64,000 nt of DNA from Moraxellaceae bacterium (GTDB taxonomy: Bacteria > Pseudomonadota > Gammaproteobacteria > Pseudomonadales > Moraxellaceae), in NCBI GenBank assembly GCA_020697295.1, contig JAJFBF010000003.1, positions 1 to 64,000 of the forward strand, in the 5' to 3' direction. A program made the position numbers and the translations under genes. The notes under the pieces are model-generated. The model worked only from the letters and a program-made list of their open reading frames with translations, ran no database searches and was not told the origin of the DNA. Within the stretch, counting starts at the first letter, position 1. The number at the start of each line of letters is the position of its first letter. Positions 1-8,637 of this stretch are shown in pieces.

Positions 1-1695
1 GACAACGTCGTGATCCTGGGCCAGGGCGGCGACAGCCTCACCACCGGCACCGGCGCTGACATCGTGCTCGGCGACAACGGCGAGATCCTGTTCACCGGCA
101 CCACGGGCAGCCTGGTTCGTGACCTCATCACGACACAGGACACCGGCAACGGCGGCGATGACGTCATCATGCTCGGCGACGGCGACAAGACCGTGCTGGC
201 CGGTACCGGCGGCGACAGCGTCACCGCCGGCGATGGCATGCACGATGTCTTCGGCGACAATGGCGAGATCGTCTACAGCAACGGCATCGCCGTTTCCCTG
301 GCGACAACCGATGGCAGTGCTGTCGGCACCACCACCGGCGGCGACGACACTGTCGTGGTGGGCAACGGCGACAGCCGCCTGCTCGGCGGCCTGGGCAATG
401 ACCAGCTCGGCTCCGGCGACGGCGTCGACGTGGTTCTGGGCGACCTCGGGCACATCACGCTGGATGCCGCGGGGCTGCTGCTCGAGATCGAAAGCCTGCC
501 GACGCTGCAGGGCGGTGACGACGTCATCACCGGTGGTGACGGCCGTGGCTGGTTCATCGGCGGCGTCGGCAGCGACATCATCACCACCGGCACCGGTGCG
601 GATGGCGTTATTGGCGACAACGGCGTCATGACCTTTGTCGGCGGCATCCTCCAGGTCGCTGAAAGCTCCGACACCACCGTCGACACCACCGGCAACGACA
701 CCATCGATACCGGTAGCGGCAACGACTGGGTCATCGCCGGCTATGGTAGCGACACCATCGCCACCGGCGCGGGTGACGACCTCGTGCTGGCCGATGGCGG
801 CACGGTGGACTATGTTTCCCGCGACGGCATCGCCGCCACCATCGACCTGGTCGAGAGTGGCGATCCGCGGCGCGGCGGCGCGGACACCGTCACTGCCGGC
901 GACGGCAGCGATACCGTCATCGGCGGCGCCGGTGCCGACCACCTCGACGGTGGCGCCGGCAACGACTACGTCATCGGCGACGGTGGCCTGGTGTTGTTCA
1001 GCCGCGGCGCCCTGCAGCAGATGCAGACGCTGGATCCCTACACCGGTGGCGGCGACGACTGGATCGTTGGCGGCGCCGGCCAGGACATCCTCTTCGGGGG
1101 CGAGGGCGACGATACCTTCGTGGCCAACTTCCTGGAGGATGCGGTCATCGGCGACTACGCCCGCTTTACGGCCGAGTCGAAGACCATGATCCGCTTCGGC
1201 AACGACCTCATCGGCACCTCGCAGCTGGGCGTCTACGGCTCCAGCGACCCCTTCCTCAAGGAAACGGCGTCGCTGGGCGGCCGCGGCTATAACCCGATGA
1301 TCGTCAGCGAAGGCCTGCTGGCGCGCCTGGTGCGCGAGAGCGGCGAGGACAACAGCCACCGCGTCTCCGGCATGACCGAGGAGGTCGAGCTGGCGGGCGT
1401 GCGTGACGTGGAAATCGATCCCGCCACGCTGCCGGATGCCTTTGTCGAGATGGCGCCGCCGATGCCGGGCGGCGCCCCCGCGGCACTGCCGGGCACGCGC
1501 GCCGGCGTCACGCTGCCGGCCCCGCAATTCCCGGGTTCGGAAGCGGCTGATGCCACTGCCGAAGCCGGTGAAATTTCCGACGCCGCCAGCGCGGCCGCCC
1601 TTGCCCTCGGCTGGGGCGTGGTGCGCCGTGGCACGAAGCAGCGCAAGAGCGTGCTGACGTCGTGGGAAGCGTTTGAAGATGGACTGGGACGATGA
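1..1695 (+). CDS. Giant RTX-repeat protein, C-terminal fragment (5' end outside window)
   Basis: The reading frame is open from base 1, so the true start lies upstream; about 564 C-terminal residues are visible. The first 370 residues are glycine/aspartate-rich RTX-type (hemolysin calcium-binding) repeats of the GGDG-D form. They are organised in a longer unit of about 60 residues, each ending in a variant of V-x-GDNG-x-I (GGCGAC-type codons near 70, 253, 439, 613, 793 and 976). Such repeats normally bind calcium and fold outside the cell. The last 130 residues lack repeats, are proline/alanine-rich and end in a basic then acidic tail. No glycosyl hydrolase, protease or ABC-transporter signature is visible here. 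The protein is followed by a dense cluster of adaptor, protease and SecA-like genes on the same strand that probably serve it. The RTX assignment is sure; adhesin versus enzyme cannot be decided from the tail. Confidence 0.85.
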   Translation, partial: DNVVILGQGGDSLTTGTGADIVLGDNGEILFTGTTGSLVRDLITTQDTGNGGDDVIMLGDGDKTVLAGTGGDSVTAGDGMHDVFGDNGEIVYSNGIAVSLATTDGSAVGTTTGGDDTVVVGNGDSRLLGGLGNDQLGSGDGVDVVLGDLGHITLDAAGLLLEIESLPTLQGGDDVITGGDGRGWFIGGVGSDIITTGTGADGVIGDNGVMTFVGGILQVAESSDTTVDTTGNDTIDTGSGNDWVIAGYGSDTIATGAGDDLVLADGGTVDYVSRDGIAATIDLVESGDPRRGGADTVTAGDGSDTVIGGAGADHLDGGAGNDYVIGDGGLVLFSRGALQQMQTLDPYTGGGDDWIVGGAGQDILFGGEGDDTFVANFLEDAVIGDYARFTAESKTMIRFGNDLIGTSQLGVYGSSDPFLKETASLGGRGYNPMIVSEGLLARLVRESGEDNSHRVSGMTEEVELAGVRDVEIDPATLPDAFVEMAPPMPGGAPAALPGTRAGVTLPAPQFPGSEAADATAEAGEISDAASAAALALGWGVVRRGTKQRKSVLTSWEAFEDGLGR

Positions 1696-1755
1696 AATTG
1701 GTCATCATCCCGGTCCTCTCAGTACATCAACCAAACCGTTCAGGGGTATAAGAAA

Positions 1756-2064
1756 GTGACTGAAGTCAAGAAGCCGGCACTGCCGAAAATCAAGTGGGAC
1801 GACACCAACATGCGCAGCACCTACGCCAACGTCTGCAACGTGGCGAGCACGCGTGAAGAAATGACCCTGCTGTTCGGTACCAACCAGGCGTGGCACACCG
1901 GCCAGAAGGAAATGACCATCAACCTGTCCGATCGCATCGTGCTGAACCCCTATGCCGCCAAGCGCATGCTGCTGCTGCTGCAGAATGTCGTGAACACCTA
2001 CGAGAAGCGCTTTGGCGAACTCAAGGTCGATGGCGGTCACGCCCCCGAAACGCTGAACAGCTGA
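1756..2064 (+). CDS. DUF3467-like small protein of the RTX cluster
   Basis: A 102-residue soluble protein with a GTG start; an AGGGG ribosome-binding site lies about 10 bases upstream. The core (STYANVCNV near residue 23, then a region on binding or turning on and off, ILNPYAAKRMLLLLQNVV-like helix near residues 70-85) resembles the DUF3467 family, small alpha/beta proteins of unknown function. No signal peptide or membrane segment is present, so it is cytoplasmic. It sits 60 bases after the giant RTX gene and 6 bases before the GAF-HlyD gene, so it is probably co-transcribed with them and may be a cytosolic helper of the giant protein. That role is inference from position only. Confidence 0.7.
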   Translation: MTEVKKPALPKIKWDDTNMRSTYANVCNVASTREEMTLLFGTNQAWHTGQKEMTINLSDRIVLNPYAAKRMLLLLQNVVNTYEKRFGELKVDGGHAPETLNS

Positions 2065-2070
2065 TAACCC

Positions 2071-3912
2071 GTGGGTTCAAGGGAGGACCGCGTCGCGCCT
2101 GCCGCGAACGACAGCGCGACGCTCTGGCAGCAACTGCTCGCGGCCAGTGACCTGTCCTCCTACGCGAGCGCCTGGCTTGCCCTGCAATGCCGGACGCTCG
2201 CCCTCCCCGCGAGGGGAGCCGTCTTCCTGCCCGCGGTCGCCGAGCCTGGCGCCGCGCCGGCACTGGCCCCCGTGGCCGCTTTCCCCCTTCATGCCGAAAA
2301 CCCCGCCTGGCAGGACATTGCCGACAGTGTCCTGGCGCAGGGCCGTGGCCTGGTGTCCGAGCCCGAGCTTGCCGGCGGGCGCAGCCTGACCTCGCTGGGC
2401 TTTCCCGTGCACCTGGAGGAGGGCGGGCTTGCCGCCGTGGTGGTGGTCGAGATCGAGGCCGCCGGTGGCGCCCAGGTTGCGCGCGCCATGGAAGCCCTGC
2501 GCTGGGGGGTGGCCGGCCTCGAGCTGATGTTCCTGCGCCAGGACCGCACCAGCGCCCACCAGCTGCTTGCCCGCAACAAGGTCGCCCTCGAGATAATGGC
2601 GGCGGCGCTGGCGGCGGCCGACTTTCATGCCAGTGCGCTCGCCGCCGTAACCGCGCTCGCCTCCGCGCTCGGCTGTGACCGCGCCAGCTGGGGCGTGGTC
2701 AGCGGCCTTGAGGTTCATGTCGAGGCCCTCTCGCACAGCGCCCAGCATGCCCCCAAGATGGGCCAGGTGCGCGCCATTGTTGCCGGCATGGAAGATGCGC
2801 TGCATGCCACCGCCACTGTCGCGGAACTGTCCCGCGATACGCCCGGCCTGCGCGCCCTGGTGCAGGAGTCCGGCCTCTCGCAGGTACTGGCCGTGCCCGG
2901 CCACCTCGATGGCGCCTACCGCGCCGTGCTCCTGCTGGAGCGCGAAGGCGAACCCTTCAGCGCGGAAGAGCGGCAAACGGCCGAGGCCCTGGTGGCCTTC
3001 CTGCTGCCGGTGCTGGAAACGCGTCGCCGCGCCGCCGTGCGCGGCCTCGAGCGATGGCGCCTGGGCCTGCGCGATGGCTGGCGTGACTTCCTGGCGCCGG
3101 CGTCTACGCTGCGCCGTTATGTGGTGACGGGCTTGCTGGCCGTGCTGGTGTTGCTGGCCGTGATTCCCGTGCCTTGGCGAATCACCAATGACATCGTGCT
3201 GGAAGGCGCCGAGAAGCGTGCCGTGGTGGCGCCCTTCGACGGCTTCCTCGCCAGCGCCCCGGTGCGCGCCGGTGACGTGGTGCAGCCCGGGCAGGCGCTG
3301 GCCGCGCTCGACGACCGCGACCTGCGCCTGGAGCAACTCAAGTGGGTGGGGCAGCTCGCCCAGTACCAGGGCCAGTTCCAGCAGGCCCTGGGCGAACACG
3401 ACCGCGCCCGCGCCAATATCAGCCTGGCGCAGTCGCAGCAGGCCGACGCCGAACTCAGCCTGGTCGCCACGCGCCTTTCGCGCACCCAGATCACCGCGCC
3501 CATCGCCGGGCTCGTGCTCAGCGGCGATCTCAGTCAGCGCCTGGGCAGCCGGGTCAGCCAGGGCGAGGTGCTCTACGAGATCGCGCCGCTCTCCGACTAC
3601 CGCGTCGTGCTCAAGGTCGACGAGCGTTACATCACCGACATCGCGCGCAAGCAGCACGGCCGCCTGGTGCTGGCCTCCCTGCCCGATGACGCCTTCGACT
3701 TCGAGGTGACGCGCCTGACCGCCATTGCGGTGGCGGAGGGCGGCATCAACTATTTCCGCGTCGAGGGGCGCCTGCTCGACACCGACGCCGCGCTGCGCCC
3801 CGGCATGGAAGGCGTGGGCAAGGTGGTCGCCGGCTACCGGCCGCTGCTGTGGGTCTGGATGCAGCCGGTGGTGGACTGGATGCGTCTGTGGCTCTGGCGC
3901 TGGCTGCCCTGA
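2071..3912 (+). CDS. GAF domain plus HlyD-type periplasmic adaptor, inner-membrane anchored
   Basis: A 613-residue protein starting at GTG. Residues about 170-320 look like a GAF sensor/ligand-binding domain on the cytoplasmic side. One membrane span follows (about residues 349-368, a leucine/valine-rich stretch ending in IPVPWRI). The remainder is a HlyD/membrane-fusion-protein module: a lipoyl-like half-motif (VRAGDVVQPGQALAALDDRDL), a short helical hairpin, the second lipoyl half (TRITAPIAGLV type) and a beta-barrel part up to the C terminus. HlyD proteins join an inner-membrane pump to an outer-membrane channel. The cytosolic GAF domain is unusual for that family and could couple export to a signal. 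The gene lies between the DUF3467-like gene (6 bases) and the M50 gene (15 bases), which indicates one operon. Confidence 0.8.
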   Translation: MGSREDRVAPAANDSATLWQQLLAASDLSSYASAWLALQCRTLALPARGAVFLPAVAEPGAAPALAPVAAFPLHAENPAWQDIADSVLAQGRGLVSEPELAGGRSLTSLGFPVHLEEGGLAAVVVVEIEAAGGAQVARAMEALRWGVAGLELMFLRQDRTSAHQLLARNKVALEIMAAALAAADFHASALAAVTALASALGCDRASWGVVSGLEVHVEALSHSAQHAPKMGQVRAIVAGMEDALHATATVAELSRDTPGLRALVQESGLSQVLAVPGHLDGAYRAVLLLEREGEPFSAEERQTAEALVAFLLPVLETRRRAAVRGLERWRLGLRDGWRDFLAPASTLRRYVVTGLLAVLVLLAVIPVPWRITNDIVLEGAEKRAVVAPFDGFLASAPVRAGDVVQPGQALAALDDRDLRLEQLKWVGQLAQYQGQFQQALGEHDRARANISLAQSQQADAELSLVATRLSRTQITAPIAGLVLSGDLSQRLGSRVSQGEVLYEIAPLSDYRVVLKVDERYITDIARKQHGRLVLASLPDDAFDFEVTRLTAIAVAEGGINYFRVEGRLLDTDAALRPGMEGVGKVVAGYRPLLWVWMQPVVDWMRLWLWRWLP

Positions 3913-3927
3913 CGTGGCGATGCCGAC

Positions 3928-6075
3928 GTGAGCCAGCAACCCGACCTGTTCAGCCCCGAGTGGTACCGCATCGCCACCATGCGGCCCTTGCTGCGCCGCC
4001 AGGTGCAGGTGTCGCGCCAGCAATTCCGCGGCGAGACCTGGATGGTGCTGCGCGAGCCCGGCAGCAACCGCCTGTTCCGGCTGACCCTCCCGGCCTGGGA
4101 AATCGTTTCCCGCTTTGACGGCGAGCACGACCTCGACAGCTTGTGGAAGTCCATGTGCGAGGCCCTGGGCGATGACGTTCCCACCCAAGGCGAGGTGCTG
4201 CGCCTGGTGACCCAGCTGGCCGGCTCCGACCTGCTCGTGGCCGACTTGCCGCCGGATCTGGCCGAGCTGGGCGAACGCTCGCGGGACGTCGCCATCAAGC
4301 GCGTGGTGGGCTATTTCAAGTCGCCTTTGTCGCTGCGCTTCCCGTTGCTCGATCCGGATCGCTTCATCACCGCCACCTTGCCGCTGGGCAGCTGGCTGTT
4401 CTCCCGGCGCGGCTTCATGGTGTGGCTCGCCATCATTGCCCTGGCGCTGTTCCAGGTCGTCATGCACTGGGATCCGCTGACGCTCAACATGCTGGACCAG
4501 ATCCTGGCCACCGAGAACCTGGTGCTGCTCGGCCTGCTCTATCCCCTGCTCAAGCTCATTCATGAGCTGGGCCACGGCTGGGCCGTCAAGCGCTGGGGCG
4601 GCGAGGTGCGCGAGCTGGGCGTGATGTTCCTGATCTTTATTCCTACACCCTATGTGGACGCTTCCCACGCCGCCTTTTTCAAGGACAAGCGCCAGCGTAT
4701 GCTGGTCGGTTTCGCCGGCATGCAGGTGGAGTTGCTGATCGCGGCCTTCGCCACGTTTTTATGGGTGTCGGTGGAGCCGGGGCTGGTGCGGGCCATTGCC
4801 TATAACCTGATGATCATCGCTGGCGTGTCGGCGGTGATGTTCAACGGCAACCCGCTGCTGCGCTTCGATGCCTACCACATCCTGGCCGACTGGCTGGAGA
4901 TGCCGGGCTTCGGCAACCGCGCCAACCAGTACATCGGCTACCTGCTGCAGTCGCGCCTGTTGAAGATGCCGGTGCCGAATCCCGCCGCCAGTGTGCGCGA
5001 GGGGCGCTGGCTCGGCTTCTATGCCATCGCGTCCTTTGTTTATCGCCTGGTCATCGCCTTCGGTATCGCCTTTGCCGTGGCGGGGCGCTTCTTTATTTTC
5101 GGTGTGCTGCTGGCTCTGCTGTCGCTGGCCAATTCCCTGGTGATGCCGGCCTGGCGCGTGCTGAAGACGGTGGCCACCGACCACCGCTTCAACCAGTCGC
5201 GCCGGCGCGCCTGGCAGTGGCTGGGCGGCAGCCTGGCGGGCCTGGTGCTGTTCGCGGTGTTCGTGCCCTTGCCCTCGTATACCGTCACTGAAGGCGTGGT
5301 GTGGGTGCCGGAATCGGCGCGTCTTTATGCCGGAGCCGATGGCGTCATGACCCGGTTTTACCGGCGCAGTGGCGATGCCGTGCGCGCGGGCGAAGTCATC
5401 GCCCGCCTGGAAAATCCGGAGCTCGAGAGCAATGTGCAGGCGTTGTCCGCGCGCCTGCAGGAGCTCGACCTGCGTTATCGCGAGGCCTCGGCCACCAACC
5501 GCAAGGAGCTGCCCATCCTGGCCGAGGAATACCAGCGCGCCGCCACCGAGCTGGAAGACGGCCGGCAACGCTTGGCCGGCCTCGATCTCGTGGCCGACGA
5601 GGGGGGGCTGCTGGCGCTGGAAGAGCGCGACGGGCTCATGGGCCGCTTCCTGCCGCGCGGCTCCCTGGTGGGCTACGTGATTGCCGGGCGCGAAGTGCTG
5701 TTGCGTGTGGTGGTCAGCCAGGACGATATCGATCTCGTGCGCCAGCGCACGCATCGGGTCGAGGTGCGCTTCGCCAGCGACCTCGCCACCGTGCTGCCGG
5801 TGCGGCCGCTGCGCGAGGTGCCCGAGGCGCAGCGGCAGCTGCCCAGTGGCGCCCTCAGCCTGGAGGGCGGCGGCCGCCATGCCCTCGATCCGGCCGCGCA
5901 GCAGGCCCTGTCCAGTGTCGAGCCCCTGTTCCAGTTCGAGCTGGTAGCACCGGCGCGCAGCAACTGGCGCGTAGGTGAGCGCGTCCATGTCCGTTTCGTG
6001 CACGAGGCGGAGCCGTTGTGGGGACGCTTGCGCCGCGATATTCGTCGTGTCTTCCTGCGGAGGCTGGATGTCTGA
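3928..6075 (+). CDS. M50-type membrane zinc protease fused to a HlyD-like domain
   Basis: A 715-residue polytopic membrane protein with a GTG start. After a cytoplasmic N-terminal part of about 150 residues, membrane helices carry the zinc motif HELGH at residues 212-216 and the second M50 motif as NGNPLLRFDAYH with the aspartate at about residue 314. Both are intact, so catalysis is plausible. Several more helices lead to a C-terminal region (from about residue 455) with a lipoyl-like half-motif (RSGDAVRAGEVIARLENPEL), a coiled stretch and a second half, as in HlyD adaptors. Proteins with this layout (COG1994-type) accompany peptide and RTX export loci. It probably cleaves or clamps an export substrate at the inner membrane. 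Its stop overlaps the next start (ATG at 6068). Confidence 0.85.
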   Translation: MSQQPDLFSPEWYRIATMRPLLRRQVQVSRQQFRGETWMVLREPGSNRLFRLTLPAWEIVSRFDGEHDLDSLWKSMCEALGDDVPTQGEVLRLVTQLAGSDLLVADLPPDLAELGERSRDVAIKRVVGYFKSPLSLRFPLLDPDRFITATLPLGSWLFSRRGFMVWLAIIALALFQVVMHWDPLTLNMLDQILATENLVLLGLLYPLLKLIHELGHGWAVKRWGGEVRELGVMFLIFIPTPYVDASHAAFFKDKRQRMLVGFAGMQVELLIAAFATFLWVSVEPGLVRAIAYNLMIIAGVSAVMFNGNPLLRFDAYHILADWLEMPGFGNRANQYIGYLLQSRLLKMPVPNPAASVREGRWLGFYAIASFVYRLVIAFGIAFAVAGRFFIFGVLLALLSLANSLVMPAWRVLKTVATDHRFNQSRRRAWQWLGGSLAGLVLFAVFVPLPSYTVTEGVVWVPESARLYAGADGVMTRFYRRSGDAVRAGEVIARLENPELESNVQALSARLQELDLRYREASATNRKELPILAEEYQRAATELEDGRQRLAGLDLVADEGGLLALEERDGLMGRFLPRGSLVGYVIAGREVLLRVVVSQDDIDLVRQRTHRVEVRFASDLATVLPVRPLREVPEAQRQLPSGALSLEGGGRHALDPAAQQALSSVEPLFQFELVAPARSNWRVGERVHVRFVHEAEPLWGRLRRDIRRVFLRRLDV

Positions 6076-7780
6076 GTCTCGCCTGCCGCCTGACCTTGTG
6101 GTGTGGCCACGCGACGCACGCGCACCGGCCGCGCCCGGGCGCGCCGCCGCTGGGCGGCACCAGCCCTTGGGCGGGCTTGCCGGCTTTGACTGGGGCTGGC
6201 GCCACGGTTTTGCGCGCCGCCGCGAGGAGCGCTTTTTACACGCGGCCATCGTCGGCGGAGCGCTGCCGGCCAACAGTCCCTTGCCGCAGCCGGGCGATCT
6301 CACGCTGGCCGTCGTGCGCGCCGCCTTTGCCGCCAGTCAGGCGGCAGCCGGGGAGGGCGCGGCCGGTGTCACCCCGAGGCAGGTACTGGCCCTGCTGCGC
6401 GGCTGCTACCTGGTGCTGCCCGCCGAAAGCCGCCTGCCGGCGGTGGCCCTGGCGGCCGCGGTGGCCGCCCGCTGCGGACTTTGCGTCCATCTGGCTTGTG
6501 CCGAGAAGGAAGCCGTGCCTGTGATCCTGGACGCGGTGCGCGCCGCGCTGGGCGAGGCGGCGCCGGTCACCGCGCTGGCGGAGTCCGCCCAGGACCGCGC
6601 GCTGGTGGCGGCGGTGACCCCCGGGGTCATCGTCGCTACCGCCTCAGCCTTTGCGCATGCCTGGATTCGCTGGGGAGGCGAGCAGGATGCCCTGGCGCGC
6701 GCCGCCGCCGTGCTCACCGGCGACAATGCCGCCGTTTTTTCCTTTGCGCCGCTGCTGCTGAGCGCCGACGGCGAGCAGGTCTTGCTCGACATGGTGCGGC
6801 ATCCCCTGCAGCTCACCAGTGACCGTCCCGAGGATGCGTCGCTATTCATGCTGCAGCTGGCCCGGCTCACCGACGGCTGGGTCGAGGCTGGCGAGTTCAA
6901 CGGCACGGCGCTTACCGCTGCCGGTGAAGCGGCGCTGCAGGAAGCCGCACTGCGTCGTGGCGGCTTGTGGGCGGTGCCGGCCTTGCGCCGCGCTTATGCT
7001 CAGGCCGTGCTGCGGGCGCGCGCCTGCGTGCCGGAGCAGGATTTCGTGATGGAAACCGGTCGCCTGCGCTGGCTGGTCGATGTGCAGGCAAAAGTGCAGG
7101 AGCCGGCCGAGGTGCCCGCCCTGGAGCTGGCCTTGCGCTGCCTGCAGGGGCAGCCGCCGGTGCAGCGCGTGCGCCGGCGCGCCTGGTTTACCGACTTCCT
7201 TGCGGGCTATGCCCGCCTGGGCGCCGCTGGCGAAAACCTGGCGGGTGAGGCGGCGGACCTGTGGTGGTTGCACGGCCTGCCCGTGCTGGGCAATGGTTCG
7301 CGTCCACTGCGCGTGGAGTGGTCACCTTACACGCTGGCGGCGCTGGCGGCCGATCCGGAGGTGCTGGTGGGGCTGGGCTCGCGCCGCCTTGCCGGCTTGC
7401 CCGGCCTGCCGCCGGAAGCGCCTTGCCTGGACAGCGTGGCCGGCCAGCGCGCGCTCGCCGCCGCCACCGGCGAGGGAAGGCGCCTGCAGGTGCTCGGCCT
7501 GGTGACGGCGCCGCGACAGCTTCCGGCGGGCGTTTCCAGTATTATCCTTGCCGCTGACGATCCAACCGTGCCACCGCTGGTGGCGGGCTGTGCGCGACGA
7601 TTGCTCACCTTCGGCGCTCCCGGGCGCGCCCTCGCACGCGGCATTGGCGCCTGGGTCCTGGCGCGCGCCGGGTCAGAACGCGAAGCGCTGCGCCGGACGA
7701 TTGTCCTGCGCGGCCAGCAGGAGCGTCGTACTTATGCGTTCACCAGCCATGCATCCACAGGAGAGGCTCGGGAAGCCTGA
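6068..7780 (+). CDS. Degenerate SecA-like protein of the RTX cluster
   Basis: A 570-residue soluble protein; the start at 6068 overlaps the end of the M50 gene by 8 bases. Its order of segments follows SecA. Residues about 103-150 (RQVLALLRGCYLVLPAE then a helix and a VHLACAEKE strand) align with the SecA nucleotide-binding start. VIVATASAFAHAWIR near residue 190 corresponds to the DIVYGTNNEFGFDYLR region. FVMETGRLRWLVD followed by an EL..AL helix and YARLGAAGENLAGEAADLWW near residues 325-410 corresponds to the segment before the MTGTA motif. The Walker A lysine motif (GEGKT in SecA) is missing, replaced by PAESR, and DEAD-box aspartates are not evident. It therefore probably does not hydrolyse ATP as SecA does. 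A substrate-binding or targeting role for the giant RTX protein is inference. Confidence 0.55.
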   Translation: MSESRLPPDLVVWPRDARAPAAPGRAAAGRHQPLGGLAGFDWGWRHGFARRREERFLHAAIVGGALPANSPLPQPGDLTLAVVRAAFAASQAAAGEGAAGVTPRQVLALLRGCYLVLPAESRLPAVALAAAVAARCGLCVHLACAEKEAVPVILDAVRAALGEAAPVTALAESAQDRALVAAVTPGVIVATASAFAHAWIRWGGEQDALARAAAVLTGDNAAVFSFAPLLLSADGEQVLLDMVRHPLQLTSDRPEDASLFMLQLARLTDGWVEAGEFNGTALTAAGEAALQEAALRRGGLWAVPALRRAYAQAVLRARACVPEQDFVMETGRLRWLVDVQAKVQEPAEVPALELALRCLQGQPPVQRVRRRAWFTDFLAGYARLGAAGENLAGEAADLWWLHGLPVLGNGSRPLRVEWSPYTLAALAADPEVLVGLGSRRLAGLPGLPPEAPCLDSVAGQRALAAATGEGRRLQVLGLVTAPRQLPAGVSSIILAADDPTVPPLVAGCARRLLTFGAPGRALARGIGAWVLARAGSEREALRRTIVLRGQQERRTYAFTSHASTGEAREA

Positions 7781-7781
7781 C

Positions 7782-8633
7782 ATGCGCAATTCATTGGTCT
7801 TCATGCTGCTCGGCGGGCTCGCTCTTGGCGCCGCTTCCGCTCAGGCGCAACCGCCGGCCCCCGGCCTGGCGCCCCGCACCACGCTGCCGGCGGCACCGGC
7901 GCCCGTCCGCCGTTCCGCACCGGTCGCCAAGGCATTGCCCGCGGTGCAGCCTGCGACCGCCCCGCGTGCCGGCGCCGGCGACATTGGCTGGAGTTGCCTG
8001 CTCGAGCCCAGCAACCGCGTCGACGTCGCCAGTGAGGTCCCGGGCGTTCTCGATGCCGTGCTGGTCGAGCGCGGCGCTTCCGTGCGCCGCGGTGGCACGC
8101 TCGCCCGTCTGCGCTCTTCAGTGGAAGAGGCCGCCGTTACCCTGGCGCGTGCCAAGGCCGATTTCGGCGGACGCAAGAGCTCGCGCAACAATGAGCTGGC
8201 GGCCGAGGAAATGATTTCCACGCACGAGAAAGACGAGTTCGAGACCGAGGCGGCGATCGCCCGGCTCGAGTTGCGCGAGGCGGAAGAGCGGCTGCGCATG
8301 CGCCAGATCCTGAGTCCGGTCGACGGCATCGTGGTGCAGCGGCACAAGTCCGCGGGTGAATATGTCGGTGACGAGCCCGTGTTCACCCTGGTGCGCGTCG
8401 ATCCGCTGTACGTGGAAGTCGTGGTGCCGGCCTCGCGCTACGGCGCCATCCGCAAGGGCATGATCGCCACCGTGCGTCCGGAAAAACCCGTGGGCGGCGC
8501 CTACAAGGCCCGCGTCAGCATTGTCGATCCCGTGGTTGATGCCGCCAGTGGCACCTTCGGTGTGCGCCTGACCTTGCCCAATCCCAACAATGCCCTGCCG
8601 GCCGGCCTGAAGTGCTCGGTCAGCTTCGAGTAG
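7782..8633 (+). CDS. HlyD/RND-type periplasmic adaptor subunit
   Basis: A 283-residue protein. The ATG at 7782 was chosen because it gives a clean Sec signal peptide (MRNSLVFMLLGGLALGAASA) followed by a proline-rich linker; an in-frame ATG at 7749 would add 11 residues. The body shows lipoyl-like halves (VDVASEVPGVLDAVLVERGA and RMRQILSPVDGIVVQRHKSA) around a short helical hairpin, then a beta-barrel domain ending near KCSVSFE. It starts 1 base after the stop of the SecA-like gene. Together with the two membrane-bound HlyD-type proteins upstream it makes three adaptor-like modules in one operon, enough to span the periplasm. No ABC transporter or TolC gene is visible in the window. Confidence 0.8.
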   Translation: MRNSLVFMLLGGLALGAASAQAQPPAPGLAPRTTLPAAPAPVRRSAPVAKALPAVQPATAPRAGAGDIGWSCLLEPSNRVDVASEVPGVLDAVLVERGASVRRGGTLARLRSSVEEAAVTLARAKADFGGRKSSRNNELAAEEMISTHEKDEFETEAAIARLELREAEERLRMRQILSPVDGIVVQRHKSAGEYVGDEPVFTLVRVDPLYVEVVVPASRYGAIRKGMIATVRPEKPVGGAYKARVSIVDPVVDAASGTFGVRLTLPNPNNALPAGLKCSVSFE

Positions 8634-8637
8634 CGCC

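Noticed and set aside
2077-4668. 863-codon open frame on the minus strand
   Set aside because: Antisense to the GAF-HlyD and M50 genes, whose domains are certain; composition typical of a shadow frame.
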